Source of the DNA: Yoonia sp. G8-12
GTDB taxonomy: Bacteria > Pseudomonadota > Alphaproteobacteria > Rhodobacterales > Rhodobacteraceae
Assembly (NCBI RefSeq): GCF_038443675.1
Contig: NZ_CP151762.1
Location: 2,666,001-2,730,000 of the forward strand
Reading direction: 5' to 3'
Length of the DNA: 64,000 nt
Below are positions 26,920 through 35,617 of this stretch, piece by piece. A program made the position numbers and the translations under genes. Numbering within the stretch: the stretch's first letter is position 1; the number at the start of each line of letters is the position of its first letter. Under the pieces are notes generated by a model. It had not been told where the DNA came from, did not search any database, and saw only the letters and a list, made by a program, of their open reading frames with translations.

Positions 26920-27123
26920 TCAAACCTCTTCAGCTTTAATGTGCATGCGCACGTCAATGTTGTTGTGTGTGGAGTTGGAGTACGGACAAACCTGAGGCGT
27001 CGCTTCGATAGGGCGCTTTGCATCGTCGCGGACCAACTGGACCGAAACGTTGCCATCATTCAGGGCGGCGGCGCCCGCGCGCCACCCGATCGCTGTTGCG
27101 GTGGTTTTGTAGAAAATCTTCAT
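26920..27123 (-). pseudogene. Internally deleted Ohr (organic hydroperoxide resistance) remnant
   Basis: 67 codons with a normal start (AAGGAAAACCT before ATG). The first 34 residues (MKIFYKTTATAIGWRAG...) match the N terminus of Ohr peroxidases and the end (QVCPYSNSTHNNIDVRMHI) matches their C terminus, but the middle of about 70 residues is missing. That middle carries the peroxidatic Cys, the Arg/Glu site and the dimer core; only the resolving Cys in VCPYSN remains. The join is in frame, as from a clean internal deletion. Intact Ohr proteins are about 140 aa. Not expected to work as a peroxidase; the transcript start and operator seem to be kept because yqhD lies downstream. Confidence 0.75.
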
Positions 27124-27142
27124 AGGTTTTCCTTTCGCGAAA

Positions 27143-27154
27143 AGACCGGTCGTC
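27143..27154. promoter_or_regulatory. Candidate NemR-like operator, site 2
   Basis: AGACCGGTCGTC, 20 bases upstream of the ohr remnant that heads the yqhD-curA-DJ-1 run. The same 12 bases occur in front of the TetR gene (27791-27802). Confidence 0.6.
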
Positions 27155-27180
27155 CTTCGGATTGGCAGAGTTTTTGAGGG

Positions 27181-27768
27181 TTAAGGCGCTGGAACAAGCG
27201 CCTCTGTGGCGTCCATTGCGGAGTTGAGCGCGGCATCGCTATGCGAAAGACTCGCTATGAGGCTGGCTCCAAGCCACATATGATAAATCATCTCTGCCAA
27301 GGCTTTGGGATCATCAAACGGGGCAATTGTGCCATCATCCGCCCCCTCTTTCAGGGTCCGTGCAAGATGCGCGATGATATCAGACACAGCTTTTTGCAGA
27401 ATACTGCTCATGTCCTCGGACAGGTCAGCAACCTCCGCCGAAAGCTTGACCACCAGACACCTATCCTCAGGGTTCGGGCTGAGTTGTTTCGTGCGCCAAC
27501 CTTCAAAATAGGTAAAGAGCCGAGACCGCGCATCCAATTCGGGATGCGCGAGCGACGCCTGCAGGCGAATGCCATACTCTGTCACAAACGCGTTCAAAAG
27601 CGCACAGCCATACGCCTCTTTGGACGCGAAGTAGTGATAAAACGACCCCTTCGGAACCCCGCACTCTTTCAAAAGGGCACTCAGGCCGACACCTGTGTAG
27701 CCCTGCCGGGCTGTCAGGCGGCGCCCTGTGGTCAGTATCTGTGAGCGGGTATCGTTTTGCTGTTCCAT
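27181..27768 (-). CDS. TetR/AcrR family repressor, NemR-like
   Basis: 195 aa. N-terminal HTH (about residues 8-50, ALLKECGVPKGSFYHYFASKEAYG) and C-terminal ligand domain with CLVVKLSAEVADLSEDM. This segment and the overall length match E. coli NemR, the repressor of nemA-gloA that is inactivated by oxidation or alkylation of a single reactive Cys; the equivalent Cys here is Cys104 in EDRCLVVKLS. The partner Lys reported for E. coli NemR is not evident. It is the first gene of a minus-strand cluster of carbonyl- and electrophile-handling enzymes, and two copies of a shared site lie in front of it and behind it, so autoregulation plus control of yqhD is likely. Confidence 0.88.
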   Translation of the reverse strand: MEQQNDTRSQILTTGRRLTARQGYTGVGLSALLKECGVPKGSFYHYFASKEAYGCALLNAFVTEYGIRLQASLAHPELDARSRLFTYFEGWRTKQLSPNPEDRCLVVKLSAEVADLSEDMSSILQKAVSDIIAHLARTLKEGADDGTIAPFDDPKALAEMIYHMWLGASLIASLSHSDAALNSAMDATEALVPAP

Positions 27769-27789
27769 GAACGGCTACGTAGGCCCGAA

Positions 27790-27804
27790 TAGACCGGTCG
27801 TCTA
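27790..27804. promoter_or_regulatory. Candidate NemR-like operator, site 1
   Basis: TAGACCGGTCGTCTA, palindromic in its TAGAC/GTCTA arms, 21 bases upstream of the TetR-family start at 27768. Shares AGACCGGTCGTC exactly with 27143-27154. Confidence 0.65.
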
Positions 27805-28356
27805 GTAGCTTCAGTCTATTTTTGAATCACTGATTTGTGAGCGGTCTATCTGCCACGCTGTCGATCAATGCTGTGCGACTATTCTGATGGTACTGCAAAA
27901 GGATAGCGCAGCCAGTGCCGATACCATTTCTGCAGCTATGATGCAGTCGTCACGCCGTTTCTTAACGACGACGATCACGACGGTTGGGAATTTCAGCAAC
28001 GCAGGCCAATCATCGGTTGTAAGTTTCTATTTCAGACCCGCTACACTTCAACTTCCGCGCCCGCCCCGCGCTGGGGCTTTCACGGCTTCAGGGCTTGTTT
28101 CTGCGCACTAACGCCGTTTGTCATGTCGAACAGCTTTCGAGGGTCAGGATCCGTTAATTTTCTCTGTGCTGAGTAGTATCATCATCAACGATAGCAAAGA
28201 CTTACGTTCTCGGGGTGCGCCCAAAAGGGATTAACAATAAAACGTCATCCATAACCGCTAGAAGCGGTGACTTGAGGAAGTTATATTTTGTCCAGTTTAC
28301 AATGATTTGGTCCCAGCGCACGGCGGGACAAAAGGAACGGCGTCACTGCCTGCAAC
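27805..28356. other. Gene-free stretch with one coding-like fragment
   Basis: About 550 bases. On the minus strand 27865-28026 is open for 53 codons (KLTTDDWPALLKFPTVVIVV... then KKRRDDCIIAAEMVSALAAL) without a convincing start or ribosome binding site. It looks like part of a protein or of a dispersed intergenic repeat, but I cannot name it. No RNA gene seen; the rest shows nothing ordered. Confidence 0.4.
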
Positions 28357-30402
28357 TCAAATATCCTTTAACAGACGCAGCGCGTCGTAGATGGCCGCAT
28401 GTGTATTGCGTGCAGAGACGGCGTCACCGATCCGGAACAATTGAAAAGCACCATTTTCGTGGTGCACCACCGTTTGTGGCGTGCCGGCAATCAGCGCATC
28501 ATGGTCGACTTCACCTGCGTTCATGGACAAGGGCTTGAGCGCAAAATATAATTCGTCCAGCGGCATCGTGCCGTAGTTCACGATCACCTGATCGAGATCG
28601 GCCTGATAGCTGTGGTCGCTGTAGTCGGTGCCAATCGTAGCCGTCAGCTTATTTCCGCGCGGGACGACGCCAAGCAACCGACGGGCGACGGTAAAGGTCA
28701 CGTCCTTGTCCTGAAGCGCGCGCATATATGGTACCAAATTCATCGCCATCACATCGGGTGAGAAAGTACGATCCGGCGTCATGATCTCGACCTTGGCACC
28801 CGCATTTGCGGCGACCTCTGCGGCTTGCAAAGCTGGATGATCGCCGCTTTCATCGTAAATCAGCACTTTGCCCGCAGGCTTTACATCACCCGAAATGATG
28901 TCCCACGCAGACACGACGTGTGGCTGTTCGCCTTTCTGTTCGAACAACTCCAAATTCGGCAAGCCACCCGTGGCCACGATCACCACATCGGGGTTCAGGG
29001 CAGTGACGTCTGCGGCCTCTGCCCATGTGTTGAAATGGAAGGTGACATCGCGCGCAGCACATTGGGCCATGCGCCAGTCGATGATCCCGATCATTTCGCG
29101 GCGGCGCGGGGATTGGGCGGTCAGACGCACCTGTCCACCCGGCTCGGATGCGGCCTCAAACACGGTCACATCGTGGCCGCGCTCTGCGGCGACGCGCGCA
29201 GCCTCCAAACCCGCAGGCCCAGCGCCGACGATCACGACCTTTTTCTTGGTCGCCGCAACCGGAATATCATGCGGCATCGACAATTCGCGCCCCGTTGCAG
29301 CGTTGTGAATGCACAGGGCCTCACCGCCCTGATAGATGCGGTCCAGACAGAAGGTTGCACCGACACAAGGGCGGATATCGTTCTCGCGTCCTTCAACAAT
29401 CTTGCGGACGATATGGGGGTCGGCCATATGGGCGCGCGTCATTCCGACCATATCCAGAAGCCCCGCCTGCACCGCATGACGCGCGGTCGCGACATCAGGG
29501 ATACGCGCGGCATGAAAGGTCGGCAGGCCGGTGGCATGACGCACGGCACCCGCGAAATCCAGATGCGGCGCGCTCTTCATGCCCTGAACCGGAATCACGT
29601 CTATCATTGCCGGATCGGTATGGATGCGCCCCCTGATGACATTGAGAAAATCGATCTGTCCCGTCGCGGCCAGACGCTTGGAAATGTCCAACCCTTCTTG
29701 GGCGGTAATGCCACCTTTCTGGGCCTCATCAGCGGTGTATCGCAGCCCGATGATAAAGTCGTGGCCAACACGCTTGCGCACGGCCTCTAATACATCAAGC
29801 GGAAAGCGCATGCGGTTCTCCAACGTGTCGGCGCCGTATGGTCCGGTCAGGTCATTGGTCAGGGGCGACCAGAACTGATCGAGCAAGTGGCCGTAGACCT
29901 GCAATTCGATACCATCCATGCCACCAGCCTGCATCCGTTCGGCTGCATCGGCAAAATCAGAAATAATGCGCGTGATATCCCAGTCTTCGATCAGTTTCGG
30001 AAAAGCGTGATGCGCAGGTTCACGGTGCCTCGAAGAGGATACTGACGGCAGCCAATCCCCTTTGTTCCAAGCCGTGCGCCGTCCCAGATGGGTCAGTTGG
30101 ATCATCACCGCGCACCCATGTTCATGCACCGCGTCTGTGAGGTTCTGAATCCACGGCACGACCTCGTCCTTGTAGGCGAGGACGTTGTTGAAAACCGGCG
30201 GGCTGTCACGGCTGACTGCGGCAGAGCCCGCTGTCATCGCTAGGGCAACCCCTGCCTTGGCGCGTTCCGCATGATACGCAGCATAGCGTTCCTTGGGCAT
30301 GCCGTCCTGCGGATAGGCTGGTTCATGGCTAGTCGTCATGATGCGATTGCGCAGGGTCAAGTGTTTGAGCTGGAAGGGCTGAAGCAATGGATCGGCGGAC
30401 AT
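28357..30402 (-). CDS. FMN/FAD-containing oxidoreductase of the dimethylglycine/N-methylproline demethylase type (DgcA/StcD-like)
   Basis: 681 aa from ATG 30402 with AAGGAG six bases upstream. N-terminal Old Yellow Enzyme-type TIM barrel (residues 1-360), a Cys-rich Fe-S segment, and a C-terminal FAD/NAD domain starting VVIVGAGPAGLEAARVAAERG: the trimethylamine dehydrogenase/2,4-dienoyl-CoA reductase layout. The segment RPCVGATFCLDRIYQGGEALCIHN reads like the demethylases for dimethylglycine and N-methylproline, but has three Cys where TMADH has four. Such enzymes remove N-methyl groups as formaldehyde. No folate-linked or ETF partner genes are next to it here. Confidence 0.8.
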   Translation of the reverse strand: MSADPLLQPFQLKHLTLRNRIMTTSHEPAYPQDGMPKERYAAYHAERAKAGVALAMTAGSAAVSRDSPPVFNNVLAYKDEVVPWIQNLTDAVHEHGCAVMIQLTHLGRRTAWNKGDWLPSVSSSRHREPAHHAFPKLIEDWDITRIISDFADAAERMQAGGMDGIELQVYGHLLDQFWSPLTNDLTGPYGADTLENRMRFPLDVLEAVRKRVGHDFIIGLRYTADEAQKGGITAQEGLDISKRLAATGQIDFLNVIRGRIHTDPAMIDVIPVQGMKSAPHLDFAGAVRHATGLPTFHAARIPDVATARHAVQAGLLDMVGMTRAHMADPHIVRKIVEGRENDIRPCVGATFCLDRIYQGGEALCIHNAATGRELSMPHDIPVAATKKKVVIVGAGPAGLEAARVAAERGHDVTVFEAASEPGGQVRLTAQSPRRREMIGIIDWRMAQCAARDVTFHFNTWAEAADVTALNPDVVIVATGGLPNLELFEQKGEQPHVVSAWDIISGDVKPAGKVLIYDESGDHPALQAAEVAANAGAKVEIMTPDRTFSPDVMAMNLVPYMRALQDKDVTFTVARRLLGVVPRGNKLTATIGTDYSDHSYQADLDQVIVNYGTMPLDELYFALKPLSMNAGEVDHDALIAGTPQTVVHHENGAFQLFRIGDAVSARNTHAAIYDALRLLKDI

Positions 30403-30691
30403 TTTGGGCTCCTTGCGCGCTGATGCCCGAGCCTTTCGGGATTTGGTACACCTGTCAAATACCTTATGGGCAGGAACCCCCAAGAACCGCGCCCGTCGTG
30501 AGACAAGGATTGACGCCGCACATGCCCTTTGTGTGCACGATGGGATTGAGGCCGTTAAAGTCATCCCGCTTACCAAGAAGCTGAACCTGACATGACTGCA
30601 TATGTGCCACCCCAGCCGTGCGGTACAATTGCTTCACGTCCGACATTTTTGCGCTATAATTTTCAACGTAGGGTTAGTGAGGAGATGGGAC

Positions 30692-31789
30692 GTGCGATTT
30701 CATGCGAAAAAAGGCCAAACCAAGGTTACGATTACGCGTCGGGGCTTCTTGGGAACAAGCGCTTCAATTGTCGCCGCGAGCATGGGGTCCCCTAGTTTCG
30801 CCGCTGACCAACCTTTGCGAAAAGCTTCGACAGCAACGTCCCGCAGTATCCATAGCGGCCATAGTTTGACCGATTCCTACTTCATTGCCGGTGGCTGGCC
30901 GGGTGATCTCATTAATATCGCCAACAGCATCGGCGTGAGCCAAGCCTACGAAAACATCACAAGATCGACGATCCCCGGATCTAGAATGGCCGCGCGTTGG
31001 CACAATTCAGTCAACGATGCCCGCCCAAGCGATCCGTCGGCCGATGCGCGGCAGGATATCGCGGATTTCGACACGTTGATGATTACTGAAATTTCACCGC
31101 CACCAAGACCCGGGCAAGCGTCGGATGCGCAATCTATGGCGGATAGCCTCGATTATTTGTGCCGCTTTGCAGCCAATACGCTTGAGAACGGCAATAGCGG
31201 CAACGGGGCCAGTGATGTTGTCTTGTGGTCCAACTGGCCAGCGCTGACGATGTGGCGACCCGAGCGACCGCCCTATACGGCAAGTTGGCAGGAATTTGCG
31301 AACTTCCGCGCGGCTTTGCCTGAATTCGGGCGCAGTTACGAATTCATGGCGGAGTATGCGTCGTGGAAGATGCGCCAGACCCATCCGTCTTTGCCCGATG
31401 AGTGGCGTATCTGGGTCTTTCCAGGGCACCTTTGGATGGCCCGTGTCTGGGATGACATTGAAGCAGGCAAGGTTCCGGGTGTGACGAATATGCAAGATTT
31501 GTTTGAGGATGATATCCATACCAACGGGATCGGTGGATATGGCTTGGCGTGCTTGGTCACGACCTGCCTTTATCAGTTCAATCTGAGCAACCGGCGCACG
31601 TTCCACACGCCCGCCGGGATTTCTGCACCGCTCAGGACATATTTCGCGACCTTGGCGTGGGATATTGCCACAAGCTATGCGCCTGCCGGTATGACCGGCA
31701 ACCTGCGCAGCGCACCTTTGTGGAACGCCGTAACGATGAATGATCCCTTGCCGAACTGGCCCCCATCGGACCTTGATGAAGTAAACTGA
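30692..31789 (+). CDS. Tat-exported SGNH-hydrolase-like protein of unknown function
   Basis: 365 aa from GTG 30692, selected because GGAG lies seven bases upstream. A twin-arginine signal (TITRRGFLGTSASIVAAS, then ...SFAAD) covers residues 1-37. The mature part begins with SIHSGHSLTDSYF, similar to the GDSL block with its Ser, and near the end has EDDIHTNGIGGYGLA, similar to the Asp-x-x-His block of SGNH esterases; a Gly and Asn for the oxyanion hole are not certain. Periplasmic esterase or lipase-like role is therefore inferred only. It is divergent from the DgcA-like gene with 289 bases between. Confidence 0.65.
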   Translation: MRFHAKKGQTKVTITRRGFLGTSASIVAASMGSPSFAADQPLRKASTATSRSIHSGHSLTDSYFIAGGWPGDLINIANSIGVSQAYENITRSTIPGSRMAARWHNSVNDARPSDPSADARQDIADFDTLMITEISPPPRPGQASDAQSMADSLDYLCRFAANTLENGNSGNGASDVVLWSNWPALTMWRPERPPYTASWQEFANFRAALPEFGRSYEFMAEYASWKMRQTHPSLPDEWRIWVFPGHLWMARVWDDIEAGKVPGVTNMQDLFEDDIHTNGIGGYGLACLVTTCLYQFNLSNRRTFHTPAGISAPLRTYFATLAWDIATSYAPAGMTGNLRSAPLWNAVTMNDPLPNWPPSDLDEVN

Positions 31790-31978
31790 CGAAGGCCTGC
31801 AAGCGTAACTGTCACGTGCCAACCGGTGGCTGTGTCTGAGCCTCGCGAGATATGGCCAAACTTGGAATTTGGATGTGTGGTCTCGCTGAAATAAGGTGGG
31901 GAAACCAACGTTTCCCGTCCCTTTCAAAGCCGTTTGACATCCTATATGTTGATAAAACATTTGCGAATGGATGATAAA

Positions 31979-32500
31979 ATGACTGTGAAACCAGACCCCA
32001 AACGCCGCATTGTCTCATCGCGCCACCTAGCTGAAGGCGAAGGCTGGGAGGCGTCAGAGATCGAATATGGCATGATCATCGCGTATAATGCTTTCTCGCG
32101 CTGGATGACGCGGTGCATGTCGGCAGCGGGCAACACCGATCTGACGCCGTTGGAGATTCTGGTTTTGCACAACACAAACCATCGCGGGCGGGACAAACGG
32201 CTGACGGACATCTGTTTTCTGCTTAATATCGAAGACACCCACACCGTCAATTACGCGCTGCGCAAGCTGATGAAGATGGATCTTTTGTCGTCGGAAAAGC
32301 GCGGCAAAGAGGTGTTTTACAGCACTTCGCCCTCAGGCGCCGAACTGTGCGAGGCCTACCGGCAGGTGCGCACGCGCTGTTTCCTTGACGGGTTGTCCCA
32401 TCTGGATATGACGGGCGACCAGATGCGTGCCATGGCGGCCAGCCTGCGCGCCCTGTCAGGGCAGTACGATCAGGCCAGTCGCGCGGCGGCGTCGCTTTAA
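31979..32500 (+). CDS. MarR-like winged-helix transcriptional regulator
   Basis: 173 aa from ATG 31979; ATGs at 31946 and 31967 are alternatives and no start has a clear ribosome binding site. The protein has a winged-helix core: YNAFSRWMTRCM, LTPLEILVLHNTNHRGRDKRLTDICFLLNI, the recognition part DTHTVNYALRKLMKMDLL, and the wing SSEKRGKEVFYSTSPSG. It belongs to a MarR-like group that I recognise from related proteobacteria without a known ligand. Meets the TRAP permease gene tail to tail with stop codons overlapping. Confidence 0.75.
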   Translation: MTVKPDPKRRIVSSRHLAEGEGWEASEIEYGMIIAYNAFSRWMTRCMSAAGNTDLTPLEILVLHNTNHRGRDKRLTDICFLLNIEDTHTVNYALRKLMKMDLLSSEKRGKEVFYSTSPSGAELCEAYRQVRTRCFLDGLSHLDMTGDQMRAMAASLRALSGQYDQASRAAASL

Positions 32501-33798
32501 TTGCCCATCATGTTTGGCAGAACGGTCACGATTTGCGGGAAAACTGTGATGAGCACCACGCCAAGCAAGAGCAACAAGAAGAACGGGAACGCCGCCTTGG
32601 CAATACGCAGGATGTCGATCCCTGTGAGACCTTGGATAACGAACAGGTTAAAGCCGACGGGCGGTGTGATCTGGCTCATTTCAACAACGATCACCAGATA
32701 GATCCCGAACCAAAGAGGGTCGATGCCCACGGCGGTCACCATCGGCATGATGATGGACGTGGTGAGTACAATGACCGAGATACCGTCAAGAAAGCAGCCC
32801 AGCACGATAAAGAACAATGTCAGCGCCACCAGCAGTGCGGTGACCGACAGGTTCATATCTGAGATCCATGCCGCCAGATTGCGCGGCAAGCCGGTGAACC
32901 CCATCGACACCGACAAGAACGCAGCACCCAACAGTATCAGCGCGATCATGCAGGACGTGCGCGTTGCTGACATCACCGCAGCGCCGAACAGCGCCCAACT
33001 GAATGATCCCGAAGCACAGGCAAGGATCGTCGCAAGCACCACGCCAAGGGCCGCGGCATCGGTCGGCGATGCAAGCCCGCCATAGATGGCACCAATTACG
33101 CCACCGATCAGCAGGGCGACAGGGACCAAACGGCGCGAGGCCATAATCTTCTCTTTGAAAGAAAACGTTTCATCAATCGGCGGGATCAAGTTGGGGTTCA
33201 TCCATGCGCGCACGGCGACGTAGCCTGCAAAGAGACCGATGAGCATGATACCCGGCAGGATGCCCGCGACGAAGAGGCGGGCAATCGATTGCTCGGTCGC
33301 CACACCGTAAACGATCAGAATGATTGATGGCGGGATCAACAGGCCCAGCGTCGCCGAGCCTGCAAGCGTGCCCAAAATCAGGCTTTCAGGATAGCCGCGT
33401 TTCGTGAGCTCGGGCACGGACATCCGCCCGATCGTCGCAGCAGTGGCAGCGGACGAGCCTGAGACAGCCGCAAAGATGGCACATCCAAAGATGTTGACAT
33501 GCAACAACCGCCCCGGCGCACGGGCCAGCCATGGGACAAGACCGGTAAACATATCGTCGCTCATGCGCGACCGCAGCAGAATTTCCCCCATCAGGATAAA
33601 GAGCGGCAAGGCGGTCAGTGCCCAACTATGTGAATGACCCCAGAAGGTTGAGGCAATGATGAGCCCTGACGGCGCATTGGAGAAAAGCACAAGCCCCGCA
33701 AGACCAACAAGCGACAGTGACAGGGCCACCCAGACGCCGCTGGCCAACAGGGCAATCAGAAGACCAAGAAGGGTGACGCCGATCAATGGGTCTGACAT
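32497..33798 (-). CDS. TRAP transporter large permease (DctM family)
   Basis: 433 aa with about 12 membrane helices. Seen are SNAPSGLIIASTFWGHSHSW, AVSGSSAATAATIGRMSVPEL, and near the end GIDPLWFGIYLVIVVEMSQITPPVGFNLFVIQGLTG. Third gene of the operon P-Q-M, three bases after DctQ. Ion-driven carboxylate importer component. Confidence 0.93.
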   Translation of the reverse strand: MSDPLIGVTLLGLLIALLASGVWVALSLSLVGLAGLVLFSNAPSGLIIASTFWGHSHSWALTALPLFILMGEILLRSRMSDDMFTGLVPWLARAPGRLLHVNIFGCAIFAAVSGSSAATAATIGRMSVPELTKRGYPESLILGTLAGSATLGLLIPPSIILIVYGVATEQSIARLFVAGILPGIMLIGLFAGYVAVRAWMNPNLIPPIDETFSFKEKIMASRRLVPVALLIGGVIGAIYGGLASPTDAAALGVVLATILACASGSFSWALFGAAVMSATRTSCMIALILLGAAFLSVSMGFTGLPRNLAAWISDMNLSVTALLVALTLFFIVLGCFLDGISVIVLTTSIIMPMVTAVGIDPLWFGIYLVIVVEMSQITPPVGFNLFVIQGLTGIDILRIAKAAFPFFLLLLLGVVLITVFPQIVTVLPNMMGN

Positions 33799-33801
33799 GG
33801 C

Positions 33802-34326
33802 CTAAACCTCATCCGGCGTAGAAAGAACGGGTGTGCGCGTGCGGATCAGATCGACAAGCGTGTGCAGGATGGCGACCCAAAGCAAGCTAACTCCGAAGGC
33901 TGCTACGCTTTGGGGAATCCAGAGCGGGATAGGAATAATACCGGTCGACACGTCGCCGTAGTGCAGGCTTTCTAGCACCAGCGCGATCATGAACCATGCG
34001 ATATAGCCTATAAGCAAGATCGAGATCAGAAGGGCAAAACCCTCAAACCAAAGCTGCACCGATGGCCGGAAACGGCTGACAACAAGGTTGACGCGAATAT
34101 GGCCACCCGCCCGCAAGGTATGGGCCAAGGCCAGAAACGTTGCGCCAGCCAGCATGAACCCCGAGAAATCGGCGTAGGACGGGATGGTCGATGGCAGGGT
34201 GCCTGGGCTGAGACGGCCAAAACCGTTCAGGATGATCTGCGCGCTGATCAGCACGCATATGCACAGGATCAACACTCCCGCGAGCGCGCCGCATATGTCG
34301 TAAAGACGTTGTAAAGCTCGGTCCAT
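33802..34326 (-). CDS. TRAP transporter small permease (DctQ family)
   Basis: 174 aa, four membrane helices; typical DctQ part is SGFMLAGATFLALAHTLRAGGHIRVNLVV. Lies between the binding protein gene (71 bases upstream) and DctM. Confidence 0.9.
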   Translation of the reverse strand: MDRALQRLYDICGALAGVLILCICVLISAQIILNGFGRLSPGTLPSTIPSYADFSGFMLAGATFLALAHTLRAGGHIRVNLVVSRFRPSVQLWFEGFALLISILLIGYIAWFMIALVLESLHYGDVSTGIIPIPLWIPQSVAAFGVSLLWVAILHTLVDLIRTRTPVLSTPDEV

Positions 34327-34397
34327 CTATCCGCCCCGCAAAACACTATGAAATGAAATTGGCCGGCGGTAAGGCTTCCGCCGGCCAGTCTATTTGC

Positions 34398-35357
34398 TTA
34401 GTTCTGGTAGGCTTCAAGGATCGCTTTGGCACTGTCAGATGCGTTGGCATTCCAGTTGTCCAGCATCGTGGCGCCAATCGTCTGCAAACCTTCGGTCAGT
34501 TCTGCGCTTGGTTCGTAAACGATGATCCCGTTGTCGGCCAAAGCGGCCGTCATGCTTGTCGCCTCTTCCTGAGACATCTCCCAACCGCGGGATTGTGCGG
34601 TTGCGGCAGCCGCCATAACAGCGGCTTGGGTTTCCGCATCGAGACCGTCAAACATGCGCTGGTTCACAACAACAATGTTCTTTGGCACCCACGCGTTGAT
34701 CGGGGAATAATGCGTCACGAAATCCCATGCGGTCGAATTCACGCCTGTTGAGGGCGAGGTGATCATCGCCGCGACCTGACCTGTGGCAAAGGCCTGCGGG
34801 ATATCTGATGCTTCGATCTGTACAGGCGCAGCACCCGCAAGTGTCGCAAATTCTTCAAGAGCAGCGTTATAGGCGCGGAAACGCAGACCGTTCAGGTCAG
34901 CGACCGTCGCGATTTCGCCATTTGTATATAGACCTTGCGGTGGCCACGGCACAGAGAAGAGCGGCATCAGGCCTTGCTCGGCTAGCAGTTCGGTAATCAC
35001 AGGGCGTTGGGCTTCCCAAAGCGTTGCCGCGTCCTCATAGCTGGTTGCAACAAAGGGTTGGCTATCAATCCCGAAGGCAAGGTCTTCGTTTGAAAGGGTC
35101 GACAAGAAGAACTCACCAATTGGCACGGAACGGTTGCGCACGGCACTTTTGATTTCAGAGTGCGGGAACAGCGATCCTGCAGAGTGGATCGTGATGTCAA
35201 GATCGCCACCTGTTGCGGCACGCAGATCATCGGCAAATTGCATGATGTTCTGTGTGTGGAAGGTTGCATCGCCGTAAGGCGTGGGCATGTCCCAGCTTTG
35301 AGCAGTCGCAGACGTGGCCATCGCGATGGCGGCGGCGCAGATTACTGTATGTTTCAT
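34398..35357 (-). CDS. TRAP transporter substrate-binding protein (DctP family)
   Basis: 319 aa from ATG 35357 with GGAGA five bases upstream. Signal peptide about 1-19 (MKHTVICAAAIAMATSATA). Mature part has GLRFRAYNAALEEFATLAGAAPVQIEASDIPQAFATGQVAAMITSP, the usual ligand-pocket region with its Arg, although the generic Asn of VVDAIE-type loops is replaced by AAMITS. First gene of the P-Q-M operon, divergent from a LysR gene that probably controls it. Confidence 0.9.
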   Translation of the reverse strand: MKHTVICAAAIAMATSATAQSWDMPTPYGDATFHTQNIMQFADDLRAATGGDLDITIHSAGSLFPHSEIKSAVRNRSVPIGEFFLSTLSNEDLAFGIDSQPFVATSYEDAATLWEAQRPVITELLAEQGLMPLFSVPWPPQGLYTNGEIATVADLNGLRFRAYNAALEEFATLAGAAPVQIEASDIPQAFATGQVAAMITSPSTGVNSTAWDFVTHYSPINAWVPKNIVVVNQRMFDGLDAETQAAVMAAAATAQSRGWEMSQEEATSMTAALADNGIIVYEPSAELTEGLQTIGATMLDNWNANASDSAKAILEAYQN

Positions 35358-35420
35358 ATCAATCTCCGTTGTTGGGCAAAGCGTGTCCGGTTTATCCGAA
35401 TCTATTCGCGTTCATTACGT

Positions 35421-35433
35421 TGACAAATTGTCA
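35421..35433. promoter_or_regulatory. Palindrome TGACAAATTGTCA in the LysR/TRAP control region
   Basis: Six-base arms around a central A, with a further half site TGACAAAT at 35443-35450. Placed 64 bases upstream of the TRAP binding-protein start, suitable for operator or promoter overlap. Confidence 0.45.
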
Positions 35434-35468
35434 GTGTTATAGTGACAAATCAACACAATTATGATTCG

Positions 35469-35494
35469 AGCGTATATTCCGCAGATTATACGCT
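35469..35494. promoter_or_regulatory. Inverted repeat AGCGTATA-N10-TATACGCT, LysR-type site
   Basis: Eight-base perfect arms with a 10-base spacer between the divergent LysR and TRAP genes; the T-N11-A spacing class fits LysR recognition sites. Confidence 0.5.
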
Positions 35495-35617
35495 TAAAGA
35501 AAGAGCTGTTGTGGATAGATCCTCGTAACGGATCTACTGCGCAAGCGGGCAAAGGGATGCTCATGCGATCATTTCAGTGGCGTTAGCGCTTTAAACAAAT
35601 GAAGCGCAGGAAACCTT

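Noticed and set aside
28825..29790. 321-codon plus-strand frame
   Set aside because: Lies entirely antisense to the DgcA/StcD-like gene; Arg/His/Asp-rich composition typical of a shadow frame.
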